A DNA stretch of 20,394 bases. Source: a virus. This document shows, piece by piece, positions 8,976 through 16,211 of this stretch. The translations under genes were made by a program, and so were the position numbers. The stretch lies in IMG/VR virus record IMGVR_UViG_3300030109_000528, positions 1 to 20,394 of that record; one strand, given 5' to 3'. Under the pieces are notes generated by a model. It ran no database searches, was not told the DNA's origin, and saw only the letters and a list, made by a program, of their open reading frames with translations. Every line of letters begins with the position of its first letter. Position 1 is the stretch's first letter.

Positions 8976-11338
8976 TAAGTCAAGGCTCCAGATGCTGACA
9001 CAGCTATCGTATTGTTGCCGCTTGCCGCGCTGCAATAGTAAGCAAGATGATATGTTCCAGCCGTTGCCAATGCTGTTAGGGCAGTAGCGTTGATTGCAAC
9101 AGAGGCATGGGCTGATACGGTATGACCACCAGAGTTAATTAAAAACACATTGCCAGATTGCCCGGCGGCTGGATTTGTAAAGGTCAGAGTAAAGTCACCT
9201 GTTGGTGTGCATTGAAAGTCGTTGCCAACCTCAAGGTCAAAGCTACCATCGTTGTCGGTGGTGACATGTCCAAATGCTCTACCATCCACTTCAATATCAT
9301 CGTTTATCTTGAATATGGTTGTGCCTGTGGCTATTGAGGCTACTGTAGCGTCTGCATCGTTTTTGATTGTTACATCTGTGCTAGAACCTTGTCCTGTTAG
9401 GATAAGTCCTTCAGCAGAAGTATAGCCTATAGCAGCGTTATCCCCAGCAGCAGTATCTGCACTAGGTTCAAACGTGGTTGCAGCCATCATTAAGTTACAA
9501 GTCAGGCTTGTATCAGCAGCATGTGTAAGTGTTACATCGCTATCTGCACCAAACTTGAGAACGGCACTGTCTGACAGCAACATAACATCATCGCCAAATA
9601 CTGCATCCTTAACAACAGATAATCCACCATCAGTCTGTAGAGAGCCATCAGTTGTGCTTGTTGCTTCAGTCGCATCGTCTGTTTTTAGGATACCCCCAAC
9701 GGTGGTTGCTCCTGATATGTCTACTGCGCCGTTAATGTCAATCAAAGTTGAGTTTAACTCAATCTCATCATCCGCGTTAATATCTAAATCACCATCAGCA
9801 GGTGAGCCAATGTTTATAGCGGAGTCGCGAAACTGAACTACCATCGCTGCATTGAGTAACAAACCCGTATCAGCAACGTGAGTGAGAGTCACATCTTGGT
9901 CGTTACCAAACTGAACAGTACCAGCGTCAGCAAGGAACAGGTCACTGAACTCAGCGGATGCAGTTCCAAGAGTTGCCCCGTCTGCACTAGCAGGTACAAT
10001 GGATGTGCCTACAGTTGCTGTATTGATTACAGGGCTGGTAAGTGTTTTGTTTGTTAGTGTGTCTGCTGATACGAGAGAAACAAGGGTTGAGTCTGCTCCT
10101 GCAGGTAACATTAAAGTATTTGTTACAGAAGCAGAGTGGGGTTGTCCGTATACTTTTTGACCGTGTGAGTTTGATTCACAATTAAATACAATAGCACCTG
10201 AGTTGGTGTTTCCTCGCACAACTACTGTGCCTGTACCGTTGGGAGCCAAATCTATTGTGGCATTAGATGTAGTAACAATATCCGCACCGTTCATGTCTAG
10301 GTCGCCACCTAGTTGTGGGGATGTATCTTCAACTACATTGGCTATAGCACCTGAAGTAGCAAGTCCTGCAACTATAGTGCTTCTTTGAATTTTCTTTAAT
10401 CCACCGCCCGACGTATCTACAGCAATAAACACATCGTCATTTGCTACAGTTGATATTTCAGATAAATCTCCTGCTGCTACGGAATTAAAATTTGTACCGT
10501 CAGCTACGAGTAGATTACCAGCGGTGTTGGTTCCCATCGTAATGTCATCACCAGATACAGTTAAATCACCGCTAATTTCCACGTTGCCGTTGATGTCGAT
10601 TGTTGTGGCGTTAATTTCTATTTCTGTATCGGATACAAGGTCAAGCACACCATCGGCTGATTGATGAATGTAAGTGCCGCTGTCTCCAAACTGCAGTTGT
10701 CGAGTTGAGTTGAGAAGAATGCCTGTGTCAGCAACGTGCGTTAGTGTTGTGTCTTGGTCTGCGCCTAAGTTGATTACGGCTGCATCAGCAAGAAACAGGT
10801 CACTAAACTCTAAGGATGTGGTTCCTAAAGCTGCCCCATCTGCAGCATCCGGTACAAACGCTGTACCCGCTGATACTGTGCTGGCACCAACTATAGTTCC
10901 GCTAACATCTAGGTTACCGTTCACATCTATCGTAGTAGCAGCAATCTGTATTTCTGTATCTGCTACGAGGTCAAGCTGCCCGTCTGTGCTTGAATTGATG
11001 TAAAGTGCTGTGTCACGGAATTGTAGTTTTTCAGTTGTAGACATAAGTATATCGTCTGAGAACTGAAAGTAATCTTCATCTTCCATCCAAGTTAAAACAC
11101 CGTCGCTAGTATTAGCGTTGAATGTCACAGATATATCAGTGTCCGCACCTGTTCCAAAAGTAACGGCGTTGGTAGCTAGTAGGGTTACTGGCCCACCTTC
11201 ACCTGCTGTCCCATCGTGCGTGTGTCCGGTACTGGCTGCAAACGCTGCAAGTAGCTGGTCAAATTCGTCGTTGGTATCGGCAGCACTAATCGTATCGCCA
11301 TCAGCATACGTAGACTGTCGTGTATAAGTCGCGCCCAT
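8975..11338 (-). CDS. Tail fibre with duplicated beta modules, 787 aa
   Basis: The N-terminus (1-50) holds YADGDTISAADTNDEFDQLL and a GHTHDG motif, which I recall as the virion-attachment end of fibres in many marine phages. The shaft is built of repeating modules: one type near 105-147, 215-257 and 501-543 (QF.D...DG.LDL..D.EI....T.ID.NG...SG) and another near 161-210 and 447-496 (EFSDLFLADA...DQD.TLTHVADTG.LLN), with a partial copy near 589-612. LTNKTLTSPVIN (429-440), also frequent in such fibres, lies between them. The C-terminal part (about 690-787) is a different, Gly/Ala-rich beta domain, perhaps the tip. It starts at the ATG at 11338, directly after the upstream TAA. Its role is a structural fibre or an adaptor for the 822-residue receptor-binding protein that follows. 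Confidence 0.87.
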   Translation of the reverse strand: MGATYTRQSTYADGDTISAADTNDEFDQLLAAFAASTGHTHDGTAGEGGPVTLLATNAVTFGTGADTDISVTFNANTSDGVLTWMEDEDYFQFSDDILMSTTEKLQFRDTALYINSSTDGQLDLVADTEIQIAATTIDVNGNLDVSGTIVGASTVSAGTAFVPDAADGAALGTTSLEFSDLFLADAAVINLGADQDTTLTHVADTGILLNSTRQLQFGDSGTYIHQSADGVLDLVSDTEIEINATTIDINGNVEISGDLTVSGDDITMGTNTAGNLLVADGTNFNSVAAGDLSEISTVANDDVFIAVDTSGGGLKKIQRSTIVAGLATSGAIANVVEDTSPQLGGDLDMNGADIVTTSNATIDLAPNGTGTVVVRGNTNSGAIVFNCESNSHGQKVYGQPHSASVTNTLMLPAGADSTLVSLVSADTLTNKTLTSPVINTATVGTSIVPASADGATLGTASAEFSDLFLADAGTVQFGNDQDVTLTHVADTGLLLNAAMVVQFRDSAINIGSPADGDLDINADDEIELNSTLIDINGAVDISGATTVGGILKTDDATEATSTTDGSLQTDGGLSVVKDAVFGDDVMLLSDSAVLKFGADSDVTLTHAADTSLTCNLMMAATTFEPSADTAAGDNAAIGYTSAEGLILTGQGSSTDVTIKNDADATVASIATGTTIFKINDDIEVDGRAFGHVTTDNDGSFDLEVGNDFQCTPTGDFTLTFTNPAAGQSGNVFLINSGGHTVSAHASVAINATALTALATAGTYHLAYYCSAASGNNTIAVSASGALT
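9710..10000 (-). repeat. Second copy of ~97-residue fibre module (related copy at 10568-10858)
   Basis: Residues 447-543 of the fibre protein repeat residues 161-257. Both run from a (F/I)VP..ADGA.LGT.S.EFSDLFLADA segment through DQD.TLTHVADTG.LLN to QF.D...ADG.LD...D.EIE.N.T.IDING...ISG. The internal spacing between the two halves is the same 54 residues in both copies, so this is a true module duplication rather than loose low complexity. A further copy of the second half lies at 10898-11026. The copies differ enough at protein level that the duplication does not look recent. Confidence 0.8.
10568..10858 (-). repeat. First copy of ~97-residue fibre module
   Basis: Residues 161-257 of the fibre protein form the first full module, matching residues 447-543 (9710-10000) in sequence and internal spacing. 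It is preceded by an extra half-module at residues 105-147. Such duplications lengthen or vary the fibre shaft and give homologous stretches for recombination between related phages; the second point is inference. Confidence 0.8.
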
Positions 11339-13069
11339 TTACCTTCTCGCTCCCACCTGAAATTCTAATTGAAACCCTTTTAGGGTATAAGGGGCTGTAG
11401 CATTTGCCCCATCTTCTACTCGCAGTGCCACTGCAAATCCAGAACCCTCTACTGCTTTACGAACAATAGGTTGTGAAGGTCCACCATACACTGCACTGCC
11501 GTAAACCGACGTGCCGTACAAACCTGCAACATTCGTACTATCTAGCGGGTACGCAGCAGGTCTTGTAGAAGTGTTTGATTCATAGTCATACCGCACAAAT
11601 AAGTCAGCGTCGATAGTTGATTCCGGTGCGTAGTTGATGTTTACACGTTGCATATGTTTGCGAACACCGGGGTCACCCATGTTTAAGTCTGGGCTTCTAT
11701 ACTTTGCACTTATTAAAGTACCATCGAATGTGTTGCCTTTTTCCTGCCTGTAGATGTACCCATCAAAACCCCCATGTACAACAATCACATCTCCAGACTC
11801 TAGCACTGTGTCAGCACAAGCAGGGCGAATACCCTTCATTGTAGAAAATTCAAACGCTTGCCCCTTCATAACAGCAATGGCACCTATTGTTGCAGTCTGG
11901 GTGCCCGTTGCTTTTGAAAAGAATATCCTGTATTGCGTCTTATCTGGTATAACCAAAGAAACGAACGCATCGGCATCGTCTAGGTTTTCTCTAAATAGTT
12001 GTTGCACGTTGGTGCTAATAGTGCCCAACTCAACGTCACCAATACGAGCAGTACCAGCAACTGTGCGGAGTCCGTCTGGACCCAAGAATACCAAGTCACC
12101 TGCAAATTCAAGAATACTAAAGCCGTTGATACAACCAATGTTTCTAGTGACAGGAACAATAGCAAAGTCACTCAAGCTGCTACCGCCCAACTTAAATATT
12201 CTGTTTTCACAAAAGATAAACAAGTTATCACGGAAAACCTTCAAACCAACGATAGTGTCGTCCACCTTGATGCTTCCGGCACCGTCACTGGCATTAAAGC
12301 CATCTTCGTCGAATGGCTCACTAAACACAACTTCCTGTGGTGTGCTTGACATACCGGAGTAGAACATATGGTTCTTAAAGGCAACTACGTGTTTTGCACC
12401 AGCTACAGAACTGTCACTTACGTCACTTGCTGTCAGCGCAGCGTTAAATATTGTAGGGGCATTAGCTTGGTCAACAACAATTATCTTATCGTTACCGTCA
12501 AAATTATACTTTTCAAAGTTGTATCGTGCAGCGTTAGTTCGTCCTGTATCCCTAGCTGTCCAAGTCTCTGATATAACATCTGTAACAGCTTGGTTAGCGG
12601 CTGTTGTACCGCCTGTTGCTCTTGTTACCCCTGTAAATGAGGTAGTTGTTTTACCTGTATACGTGAATATTTCAGAGTTTATCTGGATAGTTCCGCTGTT
12701 ACTAAACCCTGCAGTATTGTCTACAGTTATAGTGCCAGCACCTGTCATTGCTGTACCGGATGCAATTTTTATAGATAGCTCCGTTGAAGCAGAACTAAAT
12801 ATCTTCTCACCCCTAGCTGCTAACACAAAACTATTAAACTTGGTGCTTAGTAAAACAGCTTCTGATGAGATGGTTGTTTCAGGAACAATTTGAAGAACGT
12901 AGGGTCTAAAACCTAGCAGTCGTTTGTATCCACCACCCACGTCTGGCTCAAAGTTTTCCAACTCAAGTGCCTGACCCGGTTGCATGATAAAGGTGGACCT
13001 GTTTAGCACAAGACCCCCCTCACAGTTGAACGATAACGGGGACACACCCTGAAGTTCTAAATCAGGCAT
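11339..13069 (-). CDS. Second gp10-like / beta-propeller tail protein, 576 aa
   Basis: The protein opens with GGLVLNRSTFIMQPGQALELENFEPDVGGGYKRLLGFRPY, the start pattern of phage tail proteins that define a propeller-like tail hub, comparable with P22 gp10 by memory. The body has repeated short strands (VVAFKNHMFYSGM, GLKVFRDNLFIFCENRIFKLGG, LVFLGPDGLRTVAGT). Residues 105-168 look like an inserted domain: TITVDNTAGFSNSGTIQINS, then TYTGKTTTSFTGVTRATGGT, a module I recall in many marine phage fibre and tail proteins. It starts at the ATG at 13069, one base after the upstream TAA, and ends directly before the fibre gene. It is probably part of the neck or tail stack just below the connector. 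A role similar to the 628-residue protein is likely but not proven. Confidence 0.8.
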   Translation of the reverse strand: MPDLELQGVSPLSFNCEGGLVLNRSTFIMQPGQALELENFEPDVGGGYKRLLGFRPYVLQIVPETTISSEAVLLSTKFNSFVLAARGEKIFSSASTELSIKIASGTAMTGAGTITVDNTAGFSNSGTIQINSEIFTYTGKTTTSFTGVTRATGGTTAANQAVTDVISETWTARDTGRTNAARYNFEKYNFDGNDKIIVVDQANAPTIFNAALTASDVSDSSVAGAKHVVAFKNHMFYSGMSSTPQEVVFSEPFDEDGFNASDGAGSIKVDDTIVGLKVFRDNLFIFCENRIFKLGGSSLSDFAIVPVTRNIGCINGFSILEFAGDLVFLGPDGLRTVAGTARIGDVELGTISTNVQQLFRENLDDADAFVSLVIPDKTQYRIFFSKATGTQTATIGAIAVMKGQAFEFSTMKGIRPACADTVLESGDVIVVHGGFDGYIYRQEKGNTFDGTLISAKYRSPDLNMGDPGVRKHMQRVNINYAPESTIDADLFVRYDYESNTSTRPAAYPLDSTNVAGLYGTSVYGSAVYGGPSQPIVRKAVEGSGFAVALRVEDGANATAPYTLKGFQLEFQVGARR

Positions 13070-13070
13070 A

Positions 13071-14135
13071 TTACACTGCTCTCATATAATCTTTTCTGTT
13101 TAGTAGCTCGACTCGCATACGCTTCAAGCTATCTTCATATTCTTTTAGTGCGAACTGTGCTGTTTGTGTATCGGAACGGAACATGTACGTATAGTACTTT
13201 GCTCGTGATACTATGACAGGCTCAAACCGTGTGGGTATGATACTTGTATCTGTGGATGCAGACAAAGCAGTGTTCGTTACGTAATAATCAAACTCAAGAG
13301 TTCTATTGCTTGTATCCGGTATAGGTGTGAGTCCAATCTCATTGTTGTATGTTGTGTATACATATTCAGGATCACCAAATTTATTTACATCTGCCTTAGA
13401 ATCTCGTTCCCTAAACCTCTCTGTGTATTCTTCAAACGAAAGGTACTTTAGCGGGACAGGGTTTAAGTTCTCACTAAGAGTTACAAGCTTTACAAATGCA
13501 GCACTTCCTGCAGCTTCTGTAAAACTAACGAAGTGCGTTGTTGCTGTCGCTGTAAAAGTTGTTTCTGTAAGTAAGACTTCGTTACCGCTTGCTATGGTCA
13601 GTGTGCTAGACTTTGTTTGTGCCCCACCTGCACCCGTTCCAACTTCAAGAGTTAAAGTGGCTCCGCTTGTTTGTGTTAGTATAGTATACGAACGTCCTAC
13701 GATTAAATCTGATATTTCTTGAGTTGCTTCGGCATTTGTGAGCAAAAGTGTATTGCCAAATTTTGTACTTGCAGCAGGTGTGCCACTTACTGTTGTCCAT
13801 CCTGCTATGCTTGAAGTGCCATCTACTTCGTATATGCCATTAGTAATGTAATTCTTTGGCTGCAGAAACATGTTGTCATAGTCTACATATTTTAACGTGG
13901 TTGCTATGGAAGCATGGCTGTAAAGAGATTTACCTGCAATTACATCTACAGAACCTTGTGCGTGAGTAAAAGGCCAGTTCAAATCAGAGTTAATTATATC
14001 GGCTATGGCACGGTTGACGTAGTCTTTTACAGTAGTCTGCACACCACGTGATGAAGCAAACGTAGCAGTAGTAAGTTCTACTTCGTTCATGTCCCGCAGA
14101 ACTAAATTAGTTAATTGTAGGTACGTACTAGCCAT
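13071..14135 (-). CDS. gp4-like head-tail connector / tail adaptor with inserted domain, 354 aa
   Basis: Residues 1-57 (LQLTNLVLRDMNEVELTTAT then SRGVQTTVKDYVNRAIADI and SDLNWPF) match a widespread phage connector family of the P22 gp4 / tail-adaptor kind, as I recall it. The helical C-terminus (about 226-354; YLSFEEYTERFRERD, PTRFEPVIVSRAKYYTYMF, LKEYEDSLKRMRVELL) is the rest of that domain. Residues about 97-222 break the family pattern and look like a jelly-roll or carbohydrate-binding-type insert (ITNGIYEVDGTSSIAGWTTV, ISDLIVGRSYTI, Thr/Ser-rich strands). The ATG at 14135 lies 8 bases inside the small upstream gene. The role is the first ring below the portal that joins head and tail. Confidence 0.82.
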   Translation of the reverse strand: MASTYLQLTNLVLRDMNEVELTTATFASSRGVQTTVKDYVNRAIADIINSDLNWPFTHAQGSVDVIAGKSLYSHASIATTLKYVDYDNMFLQPKNYITNGIYEVDGTSSIAGWTTVSGTPAASTKFGNTLLLTNAEATQEISDLIVGRSYTILTQTSGATLTLEVGTGAGGAQTKSSTLTIASGNEVLLTETTFTATATTHFVSFTEAAGSAAFVKLVTLSENLNPVPLKYLSFEEYTERFRERDSKADVNKFGDPEYVYTTYNNEIGLTPIPDTSNRTLEFDYYVTNTALSASTDTSIIPTRFEPVIVSRAKYYTYMFRSDTQTAQFALKEYEDSLKRMRVELLNRKDYMRAV

Positions 14136-14286
14136 CTGGTTTGCTGCCTTTTAACTTAAATCGTTTTATGCCACCCGGTAGATCTTTAACTCTTACAAGG
14201 GTATCCCTAGTGTAAACAACCCTACATGGTGTATGTCTTATTAATTGTTTAGGTCGAGTACCTGCCTGTGTTTTTTCCAAAACCAA
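14128..14286 (-). CDS. Small basic protein with TTG start, about 50-52 aa
   Basis: An open frame runs from the TAA at 14289-14287 to the TAG at 14130-14128. The stop lies just inside the connector gene, so its tail overlaps the connector start by 8 bases. The protein reads like a genuine sequence: TRPKQLIRHTPCRVVYTRD, then VRVKDLPGGIKRFKLKG, with alternating beta-type strands and many Lys/Arg. There is no ATG in frame. The candidate starts are TTG at 14286, or TTG at 14280, which has AGG about 9 bases upstream and would give 50 residues. The first part overlaps the end of the 42-residue gene in another frame. In an operon with almost no gaps, an unclaimed stretch here would be odd, which supports a real gene. 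Function unknown. Confidence 0.5.
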   Translation of the reverse strand: MVLEKTQAGTRPKQLIRHTPCRVVYTRDTLVRVKDLPGGIKRFKLKGSKPDG

Positions 14287-14369
14287 TTACCTATAGATGT
14301 AAAGGGCTTGCCGCAATACAACAAACCCCAACCAATATACTTAATCAAATAACGTTTGATACTTGTCAT
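14241..14369 (-). CDS. Small hydrophobic/basic protein, 42 aa
   Basis: The ATG at 14369 opens a 42-codon frame overlapping the last 29 bases of the upstream 74-residue gene. The protein (MTSIKRYLIKYIGWGLL then YCGKPFTSIGNWFWKKHRQ) has a hydrophobic, aromatic half bracketed by basic residues and could lie on or in a membrane. The frame extends further upstream (to 14510), but that part only shadows the 74-residue gene and reads as non-native sequence. The ribosome site is weak (GGA about 11 bases upstream), so expression probably depends on coupling. I recall similar 'GKP...IGNW.W..H' small proteins in marine phages, but with no known role. Confidence 0.55.
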   Translation of the reverse strand: MTSIKRYLIKYIGWGLLYCGKPFTSIGNWFWKKHRQVLDLNN

Positions 14370-14565
14370 CTTCAAAGTTTTCCAAAGACTCCAGCTTACC
14401 GTTTGCTTCACTCCATTCCTTGAGAGCCTTATCAATTTCTGCAAGCAAGTCAGGGTGTTCGCCGATAGCTGCCGGATGAAAGAAGTAATTTTTAATAATA
14501 TATTCCGCACTTTTCTTTTGTCCTTCGTACCTGTATTTTAAAGCTTCGATTGCAAGATTCTTCAT
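14341..14565 (-). CDS. Small helical conserved phage protein, 74 aa
   Basis: This short, mostly helical protein (MKNLAIEALKYRYEGQKKSA, then GEHPDLLAEIDKALKEWSEA, ending acidic) is of a type I recall as frequent in marine phages, where the centre reads roughly '(V/A).IGEHP...EE.DK'. No function is assigned. Its ATG at 14565 has GGGG about 8 bases upstream and lies about 20 bases below a near-consensus sigma-70 promoter, so it is the first gene of a separately started transcript that continues into the connector and tail genes. The frame starting at 14510 that overlaps it is a shadow except for its last 42 codons. Confidence 0.8.
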   Translation of the reverse strand: MKNLAIEALKYRYEGQKKSAEYIIKNYFFHPAAIGEHPDLLAEIDKALKEWSEANGKLESLENFEDDKYQTLFD

Positions 14566-14584
14566 TATAGTCCCCTTCAGACTA

Positions 14585-14613
14585 ATTATATAATAAAAAT
14601 GTAATTAAGTCAA
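14585..14613 (-). promoter_or_regulatory. Sigma-70-type promoter for the tail module
   Basis: Reading the minus strand, TTGACT (14613-14608) and TATAAT (14590-14585) are separated by exactly 17 bases of AT-rich DNA. This is five of six and six of six matches to the bacterial consensus at the optimal spacing. Transcription would start near 14578, giving a leader of roughly a dozen bases that contains the GAAGGGG ribosome site of the gene at 14565. The -35 box begins one base after the stop of the 159-residue gene, so the promoter fills the only gap in this area. It implies use of host RNA polymerase for the tail genes. Confidence 0.8.
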
Positions 14614-14614
14614 G

Positions 14615-15094
14615 TTAATTAGGTAGAAAGAGAAGAACGAAGAGTAACGCTGCTACTGCAAAACCAACCACCAGACTAATTAAAACAGCGTTTTTTAAGC
14701 CTTCTATCATTTCTTCGTGAGCACGTTTTGCTTCTAGACGAGCTTTGCGTTCAGCTTCCTTTGCTTCTTTTATTCTCTTTGCTCGTTCGTCAACGATGCT
14801 CTGCCACGTACCCGGACCAAATCGTAGGTCAATCATTGTACGCATTTCTTGAATTTTTTCTTGGGCCAGCCTTGCATCTATTACATCCTGTGCAACAGAC
14901 TTTATTCCAAACTGGTCACCAATACCTACACCAGCTTTTTTGGCTCTATTTTTTTGGAGTTGTTTTTCACCAGTTAAGAGATTGTCAATGTGTCCTGCAA
15001 TCTCTCCAACGTCGTTCGCTGTCCCTATTGCAGACTTAATACCATCGACTGCGCTCTTTACAAGCGCGATACCCGCAAGGGTTTCTGCAATCAT
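14615..15094 (-). CDS. Coiled-coil protein with C-terminal membrane anchor, 159 aa
   Basis: Residues 1-40 form an Ala/Gly-rich helical region. The middle contains KAGVGIGDQFGIKSVAQDVI (53-72) and a conserved-looking DLRFGPGTWQSIVDERAKRI (89-108). Residues 100-133 are Lys/Glu/Arg/Ala-rich coiled coil, and 135-157 are a single strong membrane helix (VLISLVVGFAVAALLFVLLF) with only two residues after it. I recall this family, with the 'RFG.GTW.SIVDERA' core, from T4-like cyanophages and other marine phages as a conserved protein of unknown role. The ATG at 15094 has GAGG 7 bases upstream. The tail-anchored form and a position just after the lysis genes suggest action at the host membrane or virion surface. 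Function unknown. Confidence 0.82.
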   Translation of the reverse strand: MIAETLAGIALVKSAVDGIKSAIGTANDVGEIAGHIDNLLTGEKQLQKNRAKKAGVGIGDQFGIKSVAQDVIDARLAQEKIQEMRTMIDLRFGPGTWQSIVDERAKRIKEAKEAERKARLEAKRAHEEMIEGLKNAVLISLVVGFAVAALLFVLLFLPN

Positions 15095-15131
15095 CCGTCA
15101 GCCTCGTTTGTTCGTTGTTGGTTTTCATGTT

Positions 15132-16211
15132 TTAAGCTGCAATGGAGGGGTTGGTTGCATTGGTCCCCATCCATTTACTCCACTCTGCATAATAGTGACG
15201 CATCCCAACCTCATCGTGTATTGTGTGGTTTTCGTGTCGTCCATGCAGGATGTTGCGAGGCTCCGTTCCCTGCCTCATGGTTGTTCCCTGTCCTGCTACG
15301 CCGATAAGGTCTTCGTGCAGGTTACGTCCGAACGGACCCCATATCGAATTGTGATGTTTGATACGGGTCTGTCTTTCTTCTGGTGTATCTTTCTTCAAGC
15401 CGTAGCCACGAAACTCAATAAGAACCTTGTCTGGACCTAACGGTGTTACGCTATCGCTACGGTATGCACTGCCACGTAAGTTAAAATTAAATCCGGGAAA
15501 CAAGTCTACCATATACCATTGGTTAGGTGGAAGGTTAGGGAAACTAAGTTCTCCTCTGTCTTCAAAACCAGCGTACTCTTCGTAGTTAACTGTAAAACTA
15601 CTGACGTTGACGTGTCCGTTATCAAATGCGATATTCTTTCTAGCAAAGTACTCATCATTAAACCCTGATACGCGATTAAAGTAGTGCATAAAGTCGTGGT
15701 AGAACTCAGAGTTTGTATCGTGCCACAACTTGTAGTTTGTATCGACTATTGCTTTGTGGTAATGAAAGACTTCCATCTCCTCAGTATCGATGGCGTCTGC
15801 AATACAATCAAACGCTCCAGCAGTCCACTCATCTACACTCATAGTTGGGTTAGTATTTAGAGTAGTCCAGACCATTCCCCCATGTTTTATTTCACATGGT
15901 AACTCTACCCACATACCAGAGTGGTAGGTCAGAGATAGGTCGTTACCTGCAGGGCGTAACACGTTGTCAGTCAAGAATGTCTTTACTTCATTATTTTCAA
16001 AACGTATAGCTACCACGTTGTGCAAGGCTATTTTTGTTGTTCTGAAATCCCCCAAGTGGGGTAGCTCGCTAGAGTGACACATAGGAACCCAGACTTTAGA
16101 AAATATATTTTCCTGTTCCTGTTCAAAAAGGCTGTGATCAGAATAGATCAATGAACTTATGTACTCTACTTTAGGCTGTTTAATCCAGTCCTTGTGATTA
16201 CGTGGCGGCAT
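15132..16211 (-). CDS. Ring-hydroxylating dioxygenase alpha-subunit-like protein lacking the Rieske cluster, 359 aa
   Basis: Overall order fits Rieske non-haem iron oxygenase large subunits. There is a Rieske-type lead-in (IFSKVWVPMCHSSELPHLGDF, 36-56), then GGMVWTTLN (111-119), TNYKL (158-162), the iron-site-like D165..N..E169.YH172...H176, and HED301 with Q308G near the end as a plausible third ligand. The usual C-x-H...C-x2-H cluster ligands are absent: the expected region reads DNVLRPAGNDLSLTYHSG (82-99) and is shortened. The second iron His is four residues after the first instead of the usual five. The frame extends to a TTG at 16247, but the ATG at 16211 overlaps the previous stop as TAATG and is preferred. 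It may be an oxygenase with altered electron delivery or a repurposed fold; the substrate cannot be told. Confidence 0.75.
   Translation of the reverse strand: MPPRNHKDWIKQPKVEYISSLIYSDHSLFEQEQENIFSKVWVPMCHSSELPHLGDFRTTKIALHNVVAIRFENNEVKTFLTDNVLRPAGNDLSLTYHSGMWVELPCEIKHGGMVWTTLNTNPTMSVDEWTAGAFDCIADAIDTEEMEVFHYHKAIVDTNYKLWHDTNSEFYHDFMHYFNRVSGFNDEYFARKNIAFDNGHVNVSSFTVNYEEYAGFEDRGELSFPNLPPNQWYMVDLFPGFNFNLRGSAYRSDSVTPLGPDKVLIEFRGYGLKKDTPEERQTRIKHHNSIWGPFGRNLHEDLIGVAGQGTTMRQGTEPRNILHGRHENHTIHDEVGMRHYYAEWSKWMGTNATNPSIAA

Noticed and set aside
8976-9035. 20-residue upstream extension of the LamG fibre gene
   Set aside because: It lies within the end of the preceding fibre gene; the ATG at 8975 has GGAG and TAATG support.
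9474-9836. Plus-strand open frame of 120 codons inside the fibre gene
   Set aside because: Antisense shadow of the repeat-rich fibre; composition mirrors the fibre codons.
11754-12362. Plus-strand open frame of 202 codons
   Set aside because: It lies wholly antisense to the gp10-like 576-residue gene, has a Ser/Pro/Thr-rich shadow composition and no ribosome site or neighbours on that strand.
14370-14510. N-terminal part of the 89-codon frame ending at 14241
   Set aside because: It is a shadow of the 74-residue gene; only the last 42 codons look like a real protein.
15038-15128. 30-codon minus-strand frame beginning at the ATG at 15128
   Set aside because: It overlaps the start of the 159-residue gene and has no recognisable features; that gene has its own GAGG site.
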